The notes beneath the pieces were generated by a model. It saw nothing but the letters and a program-made list of their open reading frames with translations, was not told where the DNA came from and searched no databases. From assembly GCA_025360565.1 (NCBI GenBank), contig JANYBY010000416.1, positions 1-16,064 on the forward strand: DNA of 16,064 nt, written 5' to 3'. The DNA is from Bacteroidota bacterium. Lineage in GTDB: Bacteria > Bacteroidota > Bacteroidia > B-17B0 > Aurantibacillaceae. A program made the translations under genes and the position numbers. The number at the start of each line of letters is the position of its first letter. The stretch's first letter is position 1. Shown here in pieces: positions 8,001 through 15,189 of this stretch.

Positions 8001-8387
8001 AACAGATCAAACGGCGAATTAGAATTTGCCGGCGCCAACAATCCATTATATATTGTAAGTAATGGTGAGCTGATTGAACTGAAAGGTGACAAACAACCCA
8101 TTGGCGTTTATGGCGGAGAACCAAAACCTTTTACAACCCATAAAATAAATTATAAGCCGGGCGATTGTTTTTATATTGCCAGCGATGGTTACGCGGATCA
8201 ATTTGGAGGAGCAGGCGGAAAAAAATTTAAGTACAAACAGTTGAAAGACCTTATTATTTCGATAACCGGAAAACCGATGGAAGAGCAAAAAAATATTCTT
8301 GAAACCACAATTTATAATTGGAAGGGACAACTTGAACAGGTGGATGATATTTTATTGATCGGTTTTAAACTGCCGGGGTTGGTTTGA
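5031..8387 (+). CDS. Two-component-regulator-propeller sensor with C-terminal PP2C/SpoIIE phosphatase
   Basis: The 1118-aa protein starts at ATG 5031, giving a proper signal peptide (1-30, ending TIFSQ). The frame is open further upstream, but that stretch lies antisense to the divergent phosphatase gene and would bury the signal peptide. Residues about 35-715 hold fourteen repeats of the xLWxGT..GGL type, matching two seven-bladed beta-propellers. A Y_Y_Y domain (about 725-808), one membrane helix (about 814-834) and a coiled coil (about 836-872) follow. The PP2C domain spans about 885-1118, with D907 (GDFFW), D924 (ADCTGHG), D984 (GMD), D1052 (ASDGYADQFGG) and D1105/D1106. This is the outer architecture of the hybrid two-component sensors that detect polysaccharide products in Bacteroides, but with a phosphatase replacing the kinase. 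An extracellular signal thus probably controls dephosphorylation of a cytoplasmic protein, perhaps one of the two SiaC-like proteins here. Ligand and substrate are unknown. Confidence 0.88.
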   Translation: MKKYFFTILKSKVFFCFLVFNFIQLTIFSQKNSVKFQVIPLEQGLSNKAISAIVEDPEGFLWFATQDGLNKYNGYEFKVFQNDPSDVNTISNNNIFSLIQDKDGYLWLGTENGGLNRFDPNTHNVVRFLHDDNDPKSISSNNVYSIHESKKGELWIGTLESGFDVLDKKTGKVIQRYKNNANNINTVSKGAIWDIYEDPQGNMWLATWGGGLDKLDTKTGTFKHFKHNAKDPSTISCDIVGSIFEDNGFFWITTWGGGLNKFDPLKETFKSFLSNASDPKSIGSNLAWPIAKDEQGNVWVGTYGTGLNRFDLKTETFERFSHDANDINSLNFNDVWSLHFDRSGILWVGTEGAGISKFVDLKKQVNFFNSNPGNSLSIGHNSVRGIAADPDGTIWIGTWDGGVDRFDPLQKKITNFKKDAKDGNNTGFNKIRVVYCGLNEKMWLGSYRGGLVEFEKKTGAFTSYTHDPRNDKTLSDNYVYSIAEDKKGNFWVGTLNGLNIFDRSTKEFVRFKHDPKNDKSISNNTVNKLYVTRSGELWIATDLGLNTYNYETRSFSRFYHNANDSTSLTHNTVYTLLEDKTGTLWVGTRNGLDRFIPATKTFEHFTTKDGLPDNMIMAIEEDNRSQLLISTKKGISRFNKNSKTFINYDVRDGIRGRLFFPNASCISKTGKVYFGSTEGLDSFYPDSLENNKYVPPVIITSIKKHEEIINFKGPIFSIKELVLSYSENNLSFEFVALSYASPEDNQYSFKLEGVDRNWQYNGNRRTAHYANLSPGTYSFKVRASNNDGLWNEKGATVKIIIRPPFWKTTWFRILCIVAGILIVLAYIKHREKKLNREKKVLENKVEERTQEVVHQKEQLEDKNKEITDSILYAKKIQEAILPSKAAIRGALPDSFILFRPRDIVSGDFFWFSEKKGKIIIAAADCTGHGVPGAFMSMIGNTLLNEIVNEKEVTVAGKILDLLRENIMKSLHQTGASGENKDGMDIALCTYNRSNGELEFAGANNPLYIVSNGELIELKGDKQPIGVYGGEPKPFTTHKINYKPGDCFYIASDGYADQFGGAGGKKFKYKQLKDLIISITGKPMEEQKNILETTIYNWKGQLEQVDDILLIGFKLPGLV

Positions 8388-8645
8388 TTCCCTAGTCATG
8401 GGGCATTCCGAGGTACAGCCCGTACCGATAGCTATCGTGATCAGTTCGCGGGAAGGAATCCGTTCTGGTCACACCCCATCACCCCTTCATTCCGAGGTAC
8501 GAGCAATCCGTTCTAATCAGATGCCATCAAGAAGAACATTCGTTTAAAACGGATCCCTGCCTACCCGGTTTATCTGCCAAAGTGATAACGAAGGCAGACA
8601 GGCAGGCCTACTTCGTCGGGATGACGGTGCCCCGGCAAACCAAAA
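8388..8645. repeat. Repeat-rich spacer between convergent genes
   Basis: The spacer between the ends of two convergent genes is non-coding and built of repeats. CATTCCGAGGTAC occurs at 8404-8416 and again at 8489-8501. ATCCGTTCT follows each copy (near 8458 and 8507). CGATAGCTATCG (8426-8437) is a perfect palindrome shared with the element at 1666-1683. GGCAGACAGGCAGGCC lies near 8594 and CGTCGGGATGACGG near 8614. The outer parts, GTCAT...CATTCCGA at the left and TCGGGATGAC at the right, form a loose inverted pair. I infer one or two decayed copies of a dispersed palindromic repeat, which may also end transcription from both sides. Confidence 0.55.
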
Positions 8646-9674
8646 TCAAACCACCGCGCTCTCCTCCAACTTAATACTTCCTTTGTCAGCGTTCATTGTT
8701 GCTTTAATTCCCAAGGGCACGGTTAATTTATTTTCGATGTGCCCGATCATGGCGCCGGTAAAGGCCGGCATGCCTAAAGGCTGAATGTGTTGTTTAATAA
8801 CCTGATCAAATGTAAACGCTTTTAAAGGTTCTTCGGCATCGCACTTAGCACATCTCCCAAAAATAAAACCACTGATAGAATTTAATACACCCGCTAATTT
8901 TAATTGCGTGAGCATTCTATCAATGCTGTATGGTTCTTCTTTTGCTTCTTCCAAAAATAAAATTTTATTTTTCCAGTCCGGTAAATACGCGCTGCCAATA
9001 ATGCCTGAGAGTACGGTTAAGTTTCCGCCCATCAATTCACCGCTCACAACGCCCGAATTTATGGTTACAATTTTATCTTCTGATGCCGGGTTCAACGGGT
9101 ATTCAAACGTTTGCGAAACCATTGTTACTGCGCCAAAAACAGTTTTTGTAAAATCGTTCCAGCCCGAATTGCCCACCGGGCCGTGGTACGTGATCAGTCC
9201 GGTTTTGGCGGTGATGGCAATTAACAAAGTTGTAATATCACTAAAACCGATCAATACTTTCGGATTTTTTTGAATTGTTTCGTAATTAATTTTATCTAAT
9301 ATTCTTGCGCAACCCCATCCGCCTTTCATGCAAAAAATACCTTTCACTGTTTTATCGGCAAAAAATTCGTTTAGTTCTTTTGCTCTAAATTCATCGGTGC
9401 CCGAAAAATATCCAAATTTTTCTCTTAATGTTTTACCAAGAATTATCTTAAAACCAAAACTTTTTAAAATAGTCGAAAAAATATCCACCTGATTCTCATC
9501 CCACACCGCGCCGGCCGGCGAAGTAATGGCAACCGTATCGCCGGCTTTTAATGCCGAGGGTTTAATTTTTGTTTTATGCTCAAGGGGCAATTTTGCAAGC
9601 GCTGCAGATGGTACCAATAAAGAACCCGCTGTAATTAATCCGGTGGTTTTTATAAAATTGCGGCGCGAACTCAT
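8646..9674 (-). CDS. LD-carboxypeptidase, peptidase S66 family (LdcA-like), Tat-type leader
   Basis: The 342-aa protein belongs to the S66 family, serine peptidases that remove the terminal D-Ala from murein tetrapeptides during cell-wall recycling; relatives include the microcin C7 self-immunity protein MccF. The likely catalytic triad is visible: nucleophile Ser145 in LIGFSDIT, a glutamate in ILFLEEAKEEPYSIDRML (E242/E243) and His312 in GHIENKLTVPLG. The N-terminus SSRRNFIKT followed by a hydrophobic stretch ending SAALA (about 1-27) is a twin-arginine leader, so the enzyme should be exported folded, unlike cytoplasmic E. coli LdcA. I chose ATG 9674; a longer frame would begin with GTG at 9689 inside a palindromic repeat and displace the leader. 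The promoter must lie in or beyond that repeat. It could share a transcript with the upstream metallopeptidase gene, 174 bp away. Confidence 0.88.
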   Translation of the reverse strand: MSSRRNFIKTTGLITAGSLLVPSAALAKLPLEHKTKIKPSALKAGDTVAITSPAGAVWDENQVDIFSTILKSFGFKIILGKTLREKFGYFSGTDEFRAKELNEFFADKTVKGIFCMKGGWGCARILDKINYETIQKNPKVLIGFSDITTLLIAITAKTGLITYHGPVGNSGWNDFTKTVFGAVTMVSQTFEYPLNPASEDKIVTINSGVVSGELMGGNLTVLSGIIGSAYLPDWKNKILFLEEAKEEPYSIDRMLTQLKLAGVLNSISGFIFGRCAKCDAEEPLKAFTFDQVIKQHIQPLGMPAFTGAMIGHIENKLTVPLGIKATMNADKGSIKLEESAVV

Positions 9675-9683
9675 TCTTTTATT

Positions 9684-9843
9684 AAACACTGAGACACAAA
9701 GTCACTGAGGCACAAAGAAAATTCTCTGCGCTTTAATTTCTCGTGTTTATAATTTATCATTTGATTTTAAAAATATAAATACGTTTAGATTTCCAACCAT
9801 AAAAAAAATCTTTGTGCCTTTGTGCCTCCGTACCTCCGTGTTT
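9684..9843. repeat. Palindromic repeat with CACTGAG/CACGGAG arms, copy 1
   Basis: The left arm begins AAACACTGAGACACAAAG (9684) and continues with CACTGAGGCACAAAG. The right arm, read on the minus strand from 9843, begins AAACACGGAGGTACGGAG and continues with GCACAAAGGCACAAAG. The arms of about 36 bp form an imperfect inverted repeat around an AT-rich centre of about 85 bp. The unit fills almost the whole gap between the metallopeptidase stop (9849) and the carboxypeptidase start (9674). The same CAC(T/G)GAG and CACAAAG words appear in copy 2 at 12478-12696. There is no coding potential. RNA from it could fold into a long hairpin. Confidence 0.6.
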
Positions 9844-9848
9844 GAATA

Positions 9849-12371
9849 TTATTTCGGATTCAACGCGTGATCTATCTTTTGATACATATCCTGCAAATGA
9901 TATTTACTTAAAACATCTGTTGTAGTTACAAGCGCTGTTTTAATTTCGTTTTTTATCTGCTCCAAATTAGCTCTTACAATAGATGGTACATCGGTTAAAT
10001 TTAAATTAACCATTGCTCCATTTTGATTATATCTTGCGCCCGGAGGAATAGACATTACCACTGTATTTTCGGCTTTCATTAACTCGATCAATTTGGCGGT
10101 GAATACTTTTTGCAAATTTCTACGGTAAACATCAATTGTTTTTCCGCCTTTTAATTCGGCCCAAATGCCTGTATGCAAATTCGAGATCAGATCGCTTACT
10201 TTAAAATTGTCGGCTTTTAAAGTACTTGTCTCTATAAGCCTTACTAATTTATCGCCCGCGAGCAAATTATTTAATGTGCCTGTTTGTATCATCTTTACCG
10301 CCTCTACCCCACACTCGGGTTTAATTTTATTAAAAATATTCTGATCCAGCAACCAGGTTGGTGTTTGAAATAATTTTTCGTTCAAAAAATCAAGGGCCGA
10401 TTTTTGAAGTGCTGCTGGCACAGCCTGGTAAACATCGCCGGGCATATCGTATGTTTTCGGGCTATCGTAAATACCCCCAATATTTTTGCTTACATGGCCC
10501 ATGTATCTTCTGAATTGGCTGGTAACGTTATTATACATTTCTTCCAATTCGCTGTAACTCTCTCCATCTGTTTTTGTCCACGAAATTAAATTCGGCATTA
10601 AGCGCTGTAAGTTTTTAATTCCGTATTCCGATGCTTTCATGGCGTTATCCCCAAGGTCTTCTGTCTGGTAACGCGGGTCGCATGAACTTATCTCAGTACC
10701 AAAATGTAAACGCGGATCTTTATAACTTTCTTTTGTCATAGTATTTAAAAGCGCTTTTTCTTCTTCCGCGTTTTTTGCATCGGCAAAATAACTGTAGCCC
10801 CATTGTATGGCCCATTTATCATAATCGCCAATACGCGGAAACAGATCGGTAACACCATCTTCGGGTTGCGCCACATAATTAAATCTGGCGTAATCCATAA
10901 TTGACGAGGTGTGCCCGTTCTTTGCAACCCAATCTTTATCGCGCAGTTTTTCAACCGGTGTGGCCGAGCTGGCGCCCATGTTGTGGCGTAGGCCAAGCGT
11001 GTGGCCTATTTCGTGAGATGAAACAAAACGAATGAGTTGCCCCATTAATTCATCATCAAAATCTTTTTTCTGCGCGCGTTTATCTGATCCAGATGCTTGT
11101 ATCATATACCAGTTGTGTAATAGTTTCATTACGTTGTGATACCAGCCCACATGGCTTTCTAGAATTTCGCCACTGCGCGGATCGTTTACATTTGGGCCAT
11201 AAGCGTTTTGAATATTTGACGCAAAATATCGGATCACGGAAAAACGCGCGTCTTCCAAACTCATGGTTGAATCCTTCTCGGGCCAATATTCTCCTTTGAT
11301 CGCGTTTTTCCATCCCGCTTTTTCAAAGGCAGCTGCCCAATCATCCACACCTGCTTTTAAATATTTACGCCATTTTAAAGGCGTTGCCGGATCTATATAA
11401 TACACAATTTGTTTTTTGGGTTCTATTAATTCTCCCTTTTTTTGTTTCTCGGCGTCCGCGGCATTTTTTGGCTCAAGTCGCCAGCGAATGGCGTAAGCTT
11501 GATTTTCTGTTTTTTGCGATTCTTCGCCAAACATGGTTACTTCATTTGTAAAAAAACCAACTCTTTGATCGTAGTGCCTCATACGCATTGGATTTTTTGG
11601 CAATAAAATAATGGAGGTATTAAATTCAAATGTTACGCATCCCGAATTTAACGCCGCCGGCAGGTATGCCCCCGGAAGCATGGTGGCAGTAGGCGGGGCA
11701 ATATCGAATGTTTTTACTGTTTTTACTTCGGTGTTTAAAGGGAAAGAAAGTATCTTGCTAATATACGATCTGTCTTTTTGAAACGCAGTTAATTTTAAAT
11801 TTTGTTTTGCCCAGGCGCCAATAGAAAAAGAAACATTATCGCTGTTAAACAGATCGGTTACCTCAACCACCACACAGGTATCTTTTTTTATAGCTTTAAT
11901 TTCAAGAACGGCAATTATTGGATCGGCATTGCTGTTCTTTACCGCCTGAAACATGGGTTTTGAACTATCCTGACTTGTAATAACAAATGTAACAGTTCGT
12001 AAAAATATTTTATTGTTGGCACCTTTTTCCCATTTTAAAACCTGAGAATTTACTTCTTCGCCCCCAAATACAGCACCACCGGCAGCGGTTTTGGTAAAGC
12101 GTGTAACCGACATCATTTCGCGACCAAACAAACTGTCTTTAATTTCGAAATAATATTTTTCATCTATTTTATGTACATCAATTAAGCCGCGTTTAGTAAT
12201 TGCTTTCGCGGTTATTAATTTGTTGTATGGTTTCGGAAACTTTTCGGGTTCGGGTGCCGCAGCAGGTTTTGGCGTTTCTTTTGGTTTTTTCTTTTTATTT
12301 AATGCTGCCTGAGTGTTAAATGAAAAGCTTATTAAAAGCACTACGGTCAAAAAACGTTTAAGTAATAACAT
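9849..12371 (-). CDS. Secreted zinc-dependent metallopeptidase (DUF5118/DUF5117/DUF4953 type)
   Basis: The 840-aa protein has a signal peptide (1-22, MLLLKRFLTVVLLISFSF...TQA) followed by a Lys/Pro-rich linker. The start at 12371 gives a standard signal peptide; an in-frame ATG 54 bp upstream would add a polar extension and is less likely. Residues about 45-90 and 95-285 match the N-terminal DUF5118 and DUF5117 regions, and the catalytic part follows. The zinc motif is HEIGHTLGLRH, with H453, E454, H457 and H463 in the metzincin spacing HExxHxxGxxH, and a candidate Met-turn in SSIMDYARF (M492). All catalytic residues are present, so it should be an active periplasmic or secreted protease; the substrate is unknown. 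There is no lipobox or C-terminal sorting domain that I can see. The gene sits between two related palindromic repeats, one on each side, and is followed on the same strand by the LD-carboxypeptidase gene. Confidence 0.87.
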   Translation of the reverse strand: MLLLKRFLTVVLLISFSFNTQAALNKKKKPKETPKPAAAPEPEKFPKPYNKLITAKAITKRGLIDVHKIDEKYYFEIKDSLFGREMMSVTRFTKTAAGGAVFGGEEVNSQVLKWEKGANNKIFLRTVTFVITSQDSSKPMFQAVKNSNADPIIAVLEIKAIKKDTCVVVEVTDLFNSDNVSFSIGAWAKQNLKLTAFQKDRSYISKILSFPLNTEVKTVKTFDIAPPTATMLPGAYLPAALNSGCVTFEFNTSIILLPKNPMRMRHYDQRVGFFTNEVTMFGEESQKTENQAYAIRWRLEPKNAADAEKQKKGELIEPKKQIVYYIDPATPLKWRKYLKAGVDDWAAAFEKAGWKNAIKGEYWPEKDSTMSLEDARFSVIRYFASNIQNAYGPNVNDPRSGEILESHVGWYHNVMKLLHNWYMIQASGSDKRAQKKDFDDELMGQLIRFVSSHEIGHTLGLRHNMGASSATPVEKLRDKDWVAKNGHTSSIMDYARFNYVAQPEDGVTDLFPRIGDYDKWAIQWGYSYFADAKNAEEEKALLNTMTKESYKDPRLHFGTEISSCDPRYQTEDLGDNAMKASEYGIKNLQRLMPNLISWTKTDGESYSELEEMYNNVTSQFRRYMGHVSKNIGGIYDSPKTYDMPGDVYQAVPAALQKSALDFLNEKLFQTPTWLLDQNIFNKIKPECGVEAVKMIQTGTLNNLLAGDKLVRLIETSTLKADNFKVSDLISNLHTGIWAELKGGKTIDVYRRNLQKVFTAKLIELMKAENTVVMSIPPGARYNQNGAMVNLNLTDVPSIVRANLEQIKNEIKTALVTTTDVLSKYHLQDMYQKIDHALNPK

Positions 12372-12477
12372 ACAAAATAATTTTAATTTGATATAAATAT
12401 AACGGTTCCTTATTATTAATGCCAATTTTAAACAAAAACACCGTAAAATGGGGGAAGATTTGGGCCAACCGGCCTTC

Positions 12478-12696
12478 TAACCACGAAGAACATAGAGGAC
12501 ACGGAGAAAACCACAGAGTAAAAAATGTTTGTGGTTAACCTCTTCTTGTGTGTAGTTTCTTAATTCAACCAAAGAGAAAATAATCTCCGTGTTTCTCAGT
12601 GCTCTCTGTGTCTCCGTGGTTAGCTCCGTGATTAACTCCGTGGTTAGCTCCGTGGTTAGCTCAGTGGTTAGCTCAGTGGTTAGCTCCGTGGTTAAA
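12478..12696. repeat. Palindromic repeat copy 2 with a 12-bp tandem array
   Basis: The left arm TAACCACGAAGAACATAGAG (from 12478) pairs imperfectly with the minus-strand reading of 12622-12590, which begins TAACCACGGAGACACAGAG. This gives a palindromic core of about 145 bp. Past the right arm, the last arm unit has been copied into a tandem array (12613-12696). With the short leader at 12372-12477, where I see only a small GGCC-AACC-GGCC hairpin near 12463, this accounts for the whole 343-bp gap between the ClC gene and the metallopeptidase gene. Any open frame across it is repeat translation. Confidence 0.65.
12613..12696. repeat. Seven 12-bp tandem repeats, consensus TCCGTGGTTAGC
   Basis: Seven contiguous 12-bp units run without gaps: units 1, 3 and 4 are TCCGTGGTTAGC; unit 2 is TCCGTGATTAAC; units 5 and 6 are TCAGTGGTTAGC; unit 7 is TCCGTGGTTAAA. 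The unit equals the arm tip of the surrounding palindrome, so the array probably arose by slippage there. The array ends 18 bp before the stop codon of the ClC gene. Copy number probably varies between strains. Confidence 0.85.
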
Positions 12697-12714
12697 TTCC
12701 TCGTTGAGAAATTA

Positions 12715-14529
12715 TCACACCGAAGCCAACAACTCGTTCCGGTATTTTGTGAGGATGCTTGATTTAGATAAAAACCCGATATAAATTCCATTTTCGGTTA
12801 CAGGTAAATTCCATTGACCCGACTCTTCAAATTTTTTCATAATAACAAAAATATCATCCGAGGCATTTATTTTGGTTTCCGGCTTTTGCATTAATTCTTT
12901 TGCAATAACACTGTCATACAATTCATGATTGAACATTTCCTTTTTAATATTATCCAAATTAATAATGCCAACAAGTTCGTTGGTTTTGTTAACCACCGGG
13001 AATGTGTTTCGTTTTGAGTCCTTTATTTTTTCAACTATACTTCTTAGTTTATCATCGGGGTTAATAACCATAAAATCGTGTTCTATTAAAGCCTCAATTT
13101 CTATTTTGCCTAAAATACTGGTGTCTTTGTGTTCAGAAATTATGGTTCCTTTTTCTTTTAGTTTTCTGATATCCATTGAATCGGGATGGAAATATTTTAC
13201 AATTACAAAACTGATGGAGGAAACGATCATGAGCGGAATTATGAGTTCGTAACCCCCGGTTATTTCGGCAATTAAAAAAATACCGGTTAATGGCGCGTGA
13301 AAAACGCCGCTTAATGTACCCGCCATGGCTACCAGTATAAAATTGGTAACCGGAATATTTTCGAAACCCAATAATTTTAAAAGAAAAGCAAAGGTAAAAC
13401 CCAAATAGGCGCCCACAAAAAGCGAAGGCGCAAAGTTACCGCCAATACCCCCGGCGCCAAGCGTTACACCAACGGCCAACGCTTTAATAAGCAAGGTTAA
13501 AAAAACAAAACCCAAAATAAGCCAATCGTTTGTAATAAAATTGCTTATTGCACTGTTCTTATAAACTTCGGATAGTTGCATATCGGCTAAAGACTTTATA
13601 CTGCTGTATCCCTCTCCGAACAGGGTAGGAAAAAATGCAAAAAGCAGCGCCAGCATAAGCCCGCCAATAACAGGACGCAAATAATTTGACTTTATTCTTT
13701 TGAAAAGATCATCCACTTTCTCAAAAAAATTAATGTGGTATAAAGAAATTATGCCCGCAATTAATCCCAACAACAAATAAAAGGGTACGTTGTGATAATT
13801 GAAGGGCTGTTTTAAATTAAAATACAATAAAATATTTTCGTGCAAAATTATTTTAGAAAGCAATGCGCCCGATGCCGATGCTATCAATAATGGAATAAAC
13901 GCGGTAATATTAATATCTACCAGCAAAACTTCAAGGGCAAATAAAATGCCGGCTATAGGCGCGTTAAATGCACCGGCAATTCCACCGGCGGCACCTGCCG
14001 CCAAAAGCAAAGTCCTGTCGCGGTAACTCAATTTATATCTTCGCGCATAGTTTGACCCTATAGCCGCGCCGGTACTAACAATGGGCGACTCCAACCCCGA
14101 AGAACCACCAAAACCAACTGTTACCGCGCTTGTAAAGATGTGCGAATATATTTGTGTAAAAGGTAAAAAACTTCCTTTTTTAGCGATCGAAAAAAGTATA
14201 TCGCCTGTACCCTTTTTTAAATTACCCTTAAAAAAACGTTGTACAATAAAAACGGTGATGCATAAACCTATCAGCGGCATTATTAAATAAAAATACGTAT
14301 TGCTGAATTGAAAAATATTATTTTGAATAACATATTTGCTGATGGAGTGCACAAAAAATTTAAGCACCACAGCAGCCAGGCCCGCGCTAACACCAACAAG
14401 TATGCTCGAAAAGATCAGGAATTGTTTTTCATTCAGCTTATCATGCAGCCAGCTGATCCCTTTTTTTACAAAATTTAATCTGCCGTAATTCATTTTTTTC
14501 GGTTTTACATTCGCCGTGTACCCCTTCAT
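12715..14529 (-). CDS. ClC-family chloride channel/transporter with two CBS domains
   Basis: The 604-aa membrane protein has about ten or more hydrophobic segments between residues 38 and 445. Family signatures are present: GGSSGLESPIV (141-151), corresponding to GREGP with the gating glutamate as E147, and GAGGIGGNFAPSLFVGA (358-374), the GxFxP anion-pathway motif. Retention of the gating glutamate allows either exchange or channel activity. Two CBS domains follow (about 478-535 and 545-600), the usual cytosolic nucleotide-sensing regulators of ClC proteins. The role is chloride or other anion movement across the inner membrane, perhaps in pH or osmotic balance. The start could instead be Met13 (14493), which would give 592 aa; the family N-terminus does not decide. 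A terminator hairpin separates it from the SiaC-like gene upstream, so it should have its own promoter in 14530-14587. Confidence 0.92.
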   Translation of the reverse strand: MKGYTANVKPKKMNYGRLNFVKKGISWLHDKLNEKQFLIFSSILVGVSAGLAAVVLKFFVHSISKYVIQNNIFQFSNTYFYLIMPLIGLCITVFIVQRFFKGNLKKGTGDILFSIAKKGSFLPFTQIYSHIFTSAVTVGFGGSSGLESPIVSTGAAIGSNYARRYKLSYRDRTLLLAAGAAGGIAGAFNAPIAGILFALEVLLVDINITAFIPLLIASASGALLSKIILHENILLYFNLKQPFNYHNVPFYLLLGLIAGIISLYHINFFEKVDDLFKRIKSNYLRPVIGGLMLALLFAFFPTLFGEGYSSIKSLADMQLSEVYKNSAISNFITNDWLILGFVFLTLLIKALAVGVTLGAGGIGGNFAPSLFVGAYLGFTFAFLLKLLGFENIPVTNFILVAMAGTLSGVFHAPLTGIFLIAEITGGYELIIPLMIVSSISFVIVKYFHPDSMDIRKLKEKGTIISEHKDTSILGKIEIEALIEHDFMVINPDDKLRSIVEKIKDSKRNTFPVVNKTNELVGIINLDNIKKEMFNHELYDSVIAKELMQKPETKINASDDIFVIMKKFEESGQWNLPVTENGIYIGFLSKSSILTKYRNELLASV

Positions 14530-14587
14530 CGTAAAAAAGGTTAAACTACCGTGCTACAAATCTCAGCATTCTTTTGCCTGAAAACAA

Positions 14588-14609
14588 AAAAAGCCCTTTC
14601 GGGCTTTTT
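14588..14609 (-). terminator. Rho-independent terminator (both strands possible)
   Basis: AAAAAGCCC (14588-14596), loop TTTC and GGGCTTTTT (14601-14609) form a 9-bp stem flanked by A and T tracts. Read on the minus strand it is GGGC followed by a T run, so it can end the transcript of the SiaC-like gene that stops at 14674. Being symmetric, it could also act in the plus direction. It insulates the ClC gene from the Sia-like genes. Confidence 0.8.
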
Positions 14610-14673
14610 AAAAATGATGTAAATTATGTAATTCCTGAAGTTGAAGCTAGCTATTGCTCACAAAACTTCAGTA

Positions 14674-15060
14674 CTAATTATTTTCGCTTACCGGTTTCAT
14701 TTTAAACGGAAGGCTGATGATGGCATGATAATCCTGCCCGGCCTGCAACATATCTTCATCCCCATCTTCGTACAGCCAATTAACAGTAACTTTGCTTCCG
14801 CTTTTATTAATGGATTCTAATTTTCTTAAAATACCCAACAAACATTTGGACGAGCTCGTGTTAAAATATTCAAGCTCAAATGTAACATTGGTAGTTTCCT
14901 GTGCTGCCGTCATATATTTATCCAAAGCCTCGTTTAAGGGCCTGTAAAATTCAATAGAGTTTTCGGGAATTGAAAATCCTCTAACTTCCAATTCGCCAAC
15001 GGCCAGATCAAAATTAATTAAAGGAGTAACAGATGTGCCATCAACCGAATATTTTTTCAT
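14674..15060 (-). CDS. SiaC-like DUF1987 phospho-switch protein with Thr68
   Basis: This 128-aa soluble protein is the second SiaC/DUF1987 member here, equal in length to the first but clearly diverged. Shared motifs are VRGFSIPENSIEFYRPL (26-42), LEYFNTSSSKCLLGIL (63-78) and VNWLYEDGDEDM. The NTSS motif places threonine at position 68, the same number as the phosphorylated Thr68 of P. aeruginosa SiaC, so the phospho-switch is probably intact. No SiaB-like gene is adjacent. The nearest same-strand genes upstream are the 4Fe-4S protein (237 bp away) and a PP2C phosphatase. I infer that it is dephosphorylated by one of the phosphatases in the window and phosphorylated by the double SiaB-like kinase or a kinase elsewhere. 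Its target is unknown. A strong terminator follows 65 bp after its stop. Confidence 0.85.
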   Translation of the reverse strand: MKKYSVDGTSVTPLINFDLAVGELEVRGFSIPENSIEFYRPLNEALDKYMTAAQETTNVTFELEYFNTSSSKCLLGILRKLESINKSGSKVTVNWLYEDGDEDMLQAGQDYHAIISLPFKMKPVSENN

Positions 15061-15189
15061 ATGCTCTTTATTTATAAAATTACATCAGGTTAAAAATTTA
15101 ACCATCTTCAAATTTAATATAAACTTTATATAAAAACAACCATGTCGCCAAAAAATTGACCAAATACAGGCTTTTTTTATTAAACAATT

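Noticed and set aside
7592..8330. Overlapping minus-strand open frames inside the PP2C domain
   Set aside because: They are antisense to a well-conserved catalytic domain and encode low-complexity, Leu/Ile/Cys-rich sequences with no recognisable family.
9675..9689. GTG start for the LD-carboxypeptidase at 9689
   Set aside because: It lies inside the palindromic repeat and adds five residues before the Tat motif. ATG 9674 gives a standard leader.
12613..12696. Possible CRISPR array
   Set aside because: The 12-bp units are directly contiguous with no spacers, and no cas gene is near.
9684..12696. Composite transposon carrying the metallopeptidase gene
   Set aside because: The flanking repeats are palindromes without a transposase or target duplication, and the gene is an ordinary family for the phylum. 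Repeat-mediated mobility is kept only as a question.
12477..12791. Open frame on the minus strand with an ELTT tetrapeptide repeat
   Set aside because: It is the translation of the 12-bp tandem array and palindrome, and it overlaps the 3' end of the ClC gene in another frame. It has no independent sign of coding.
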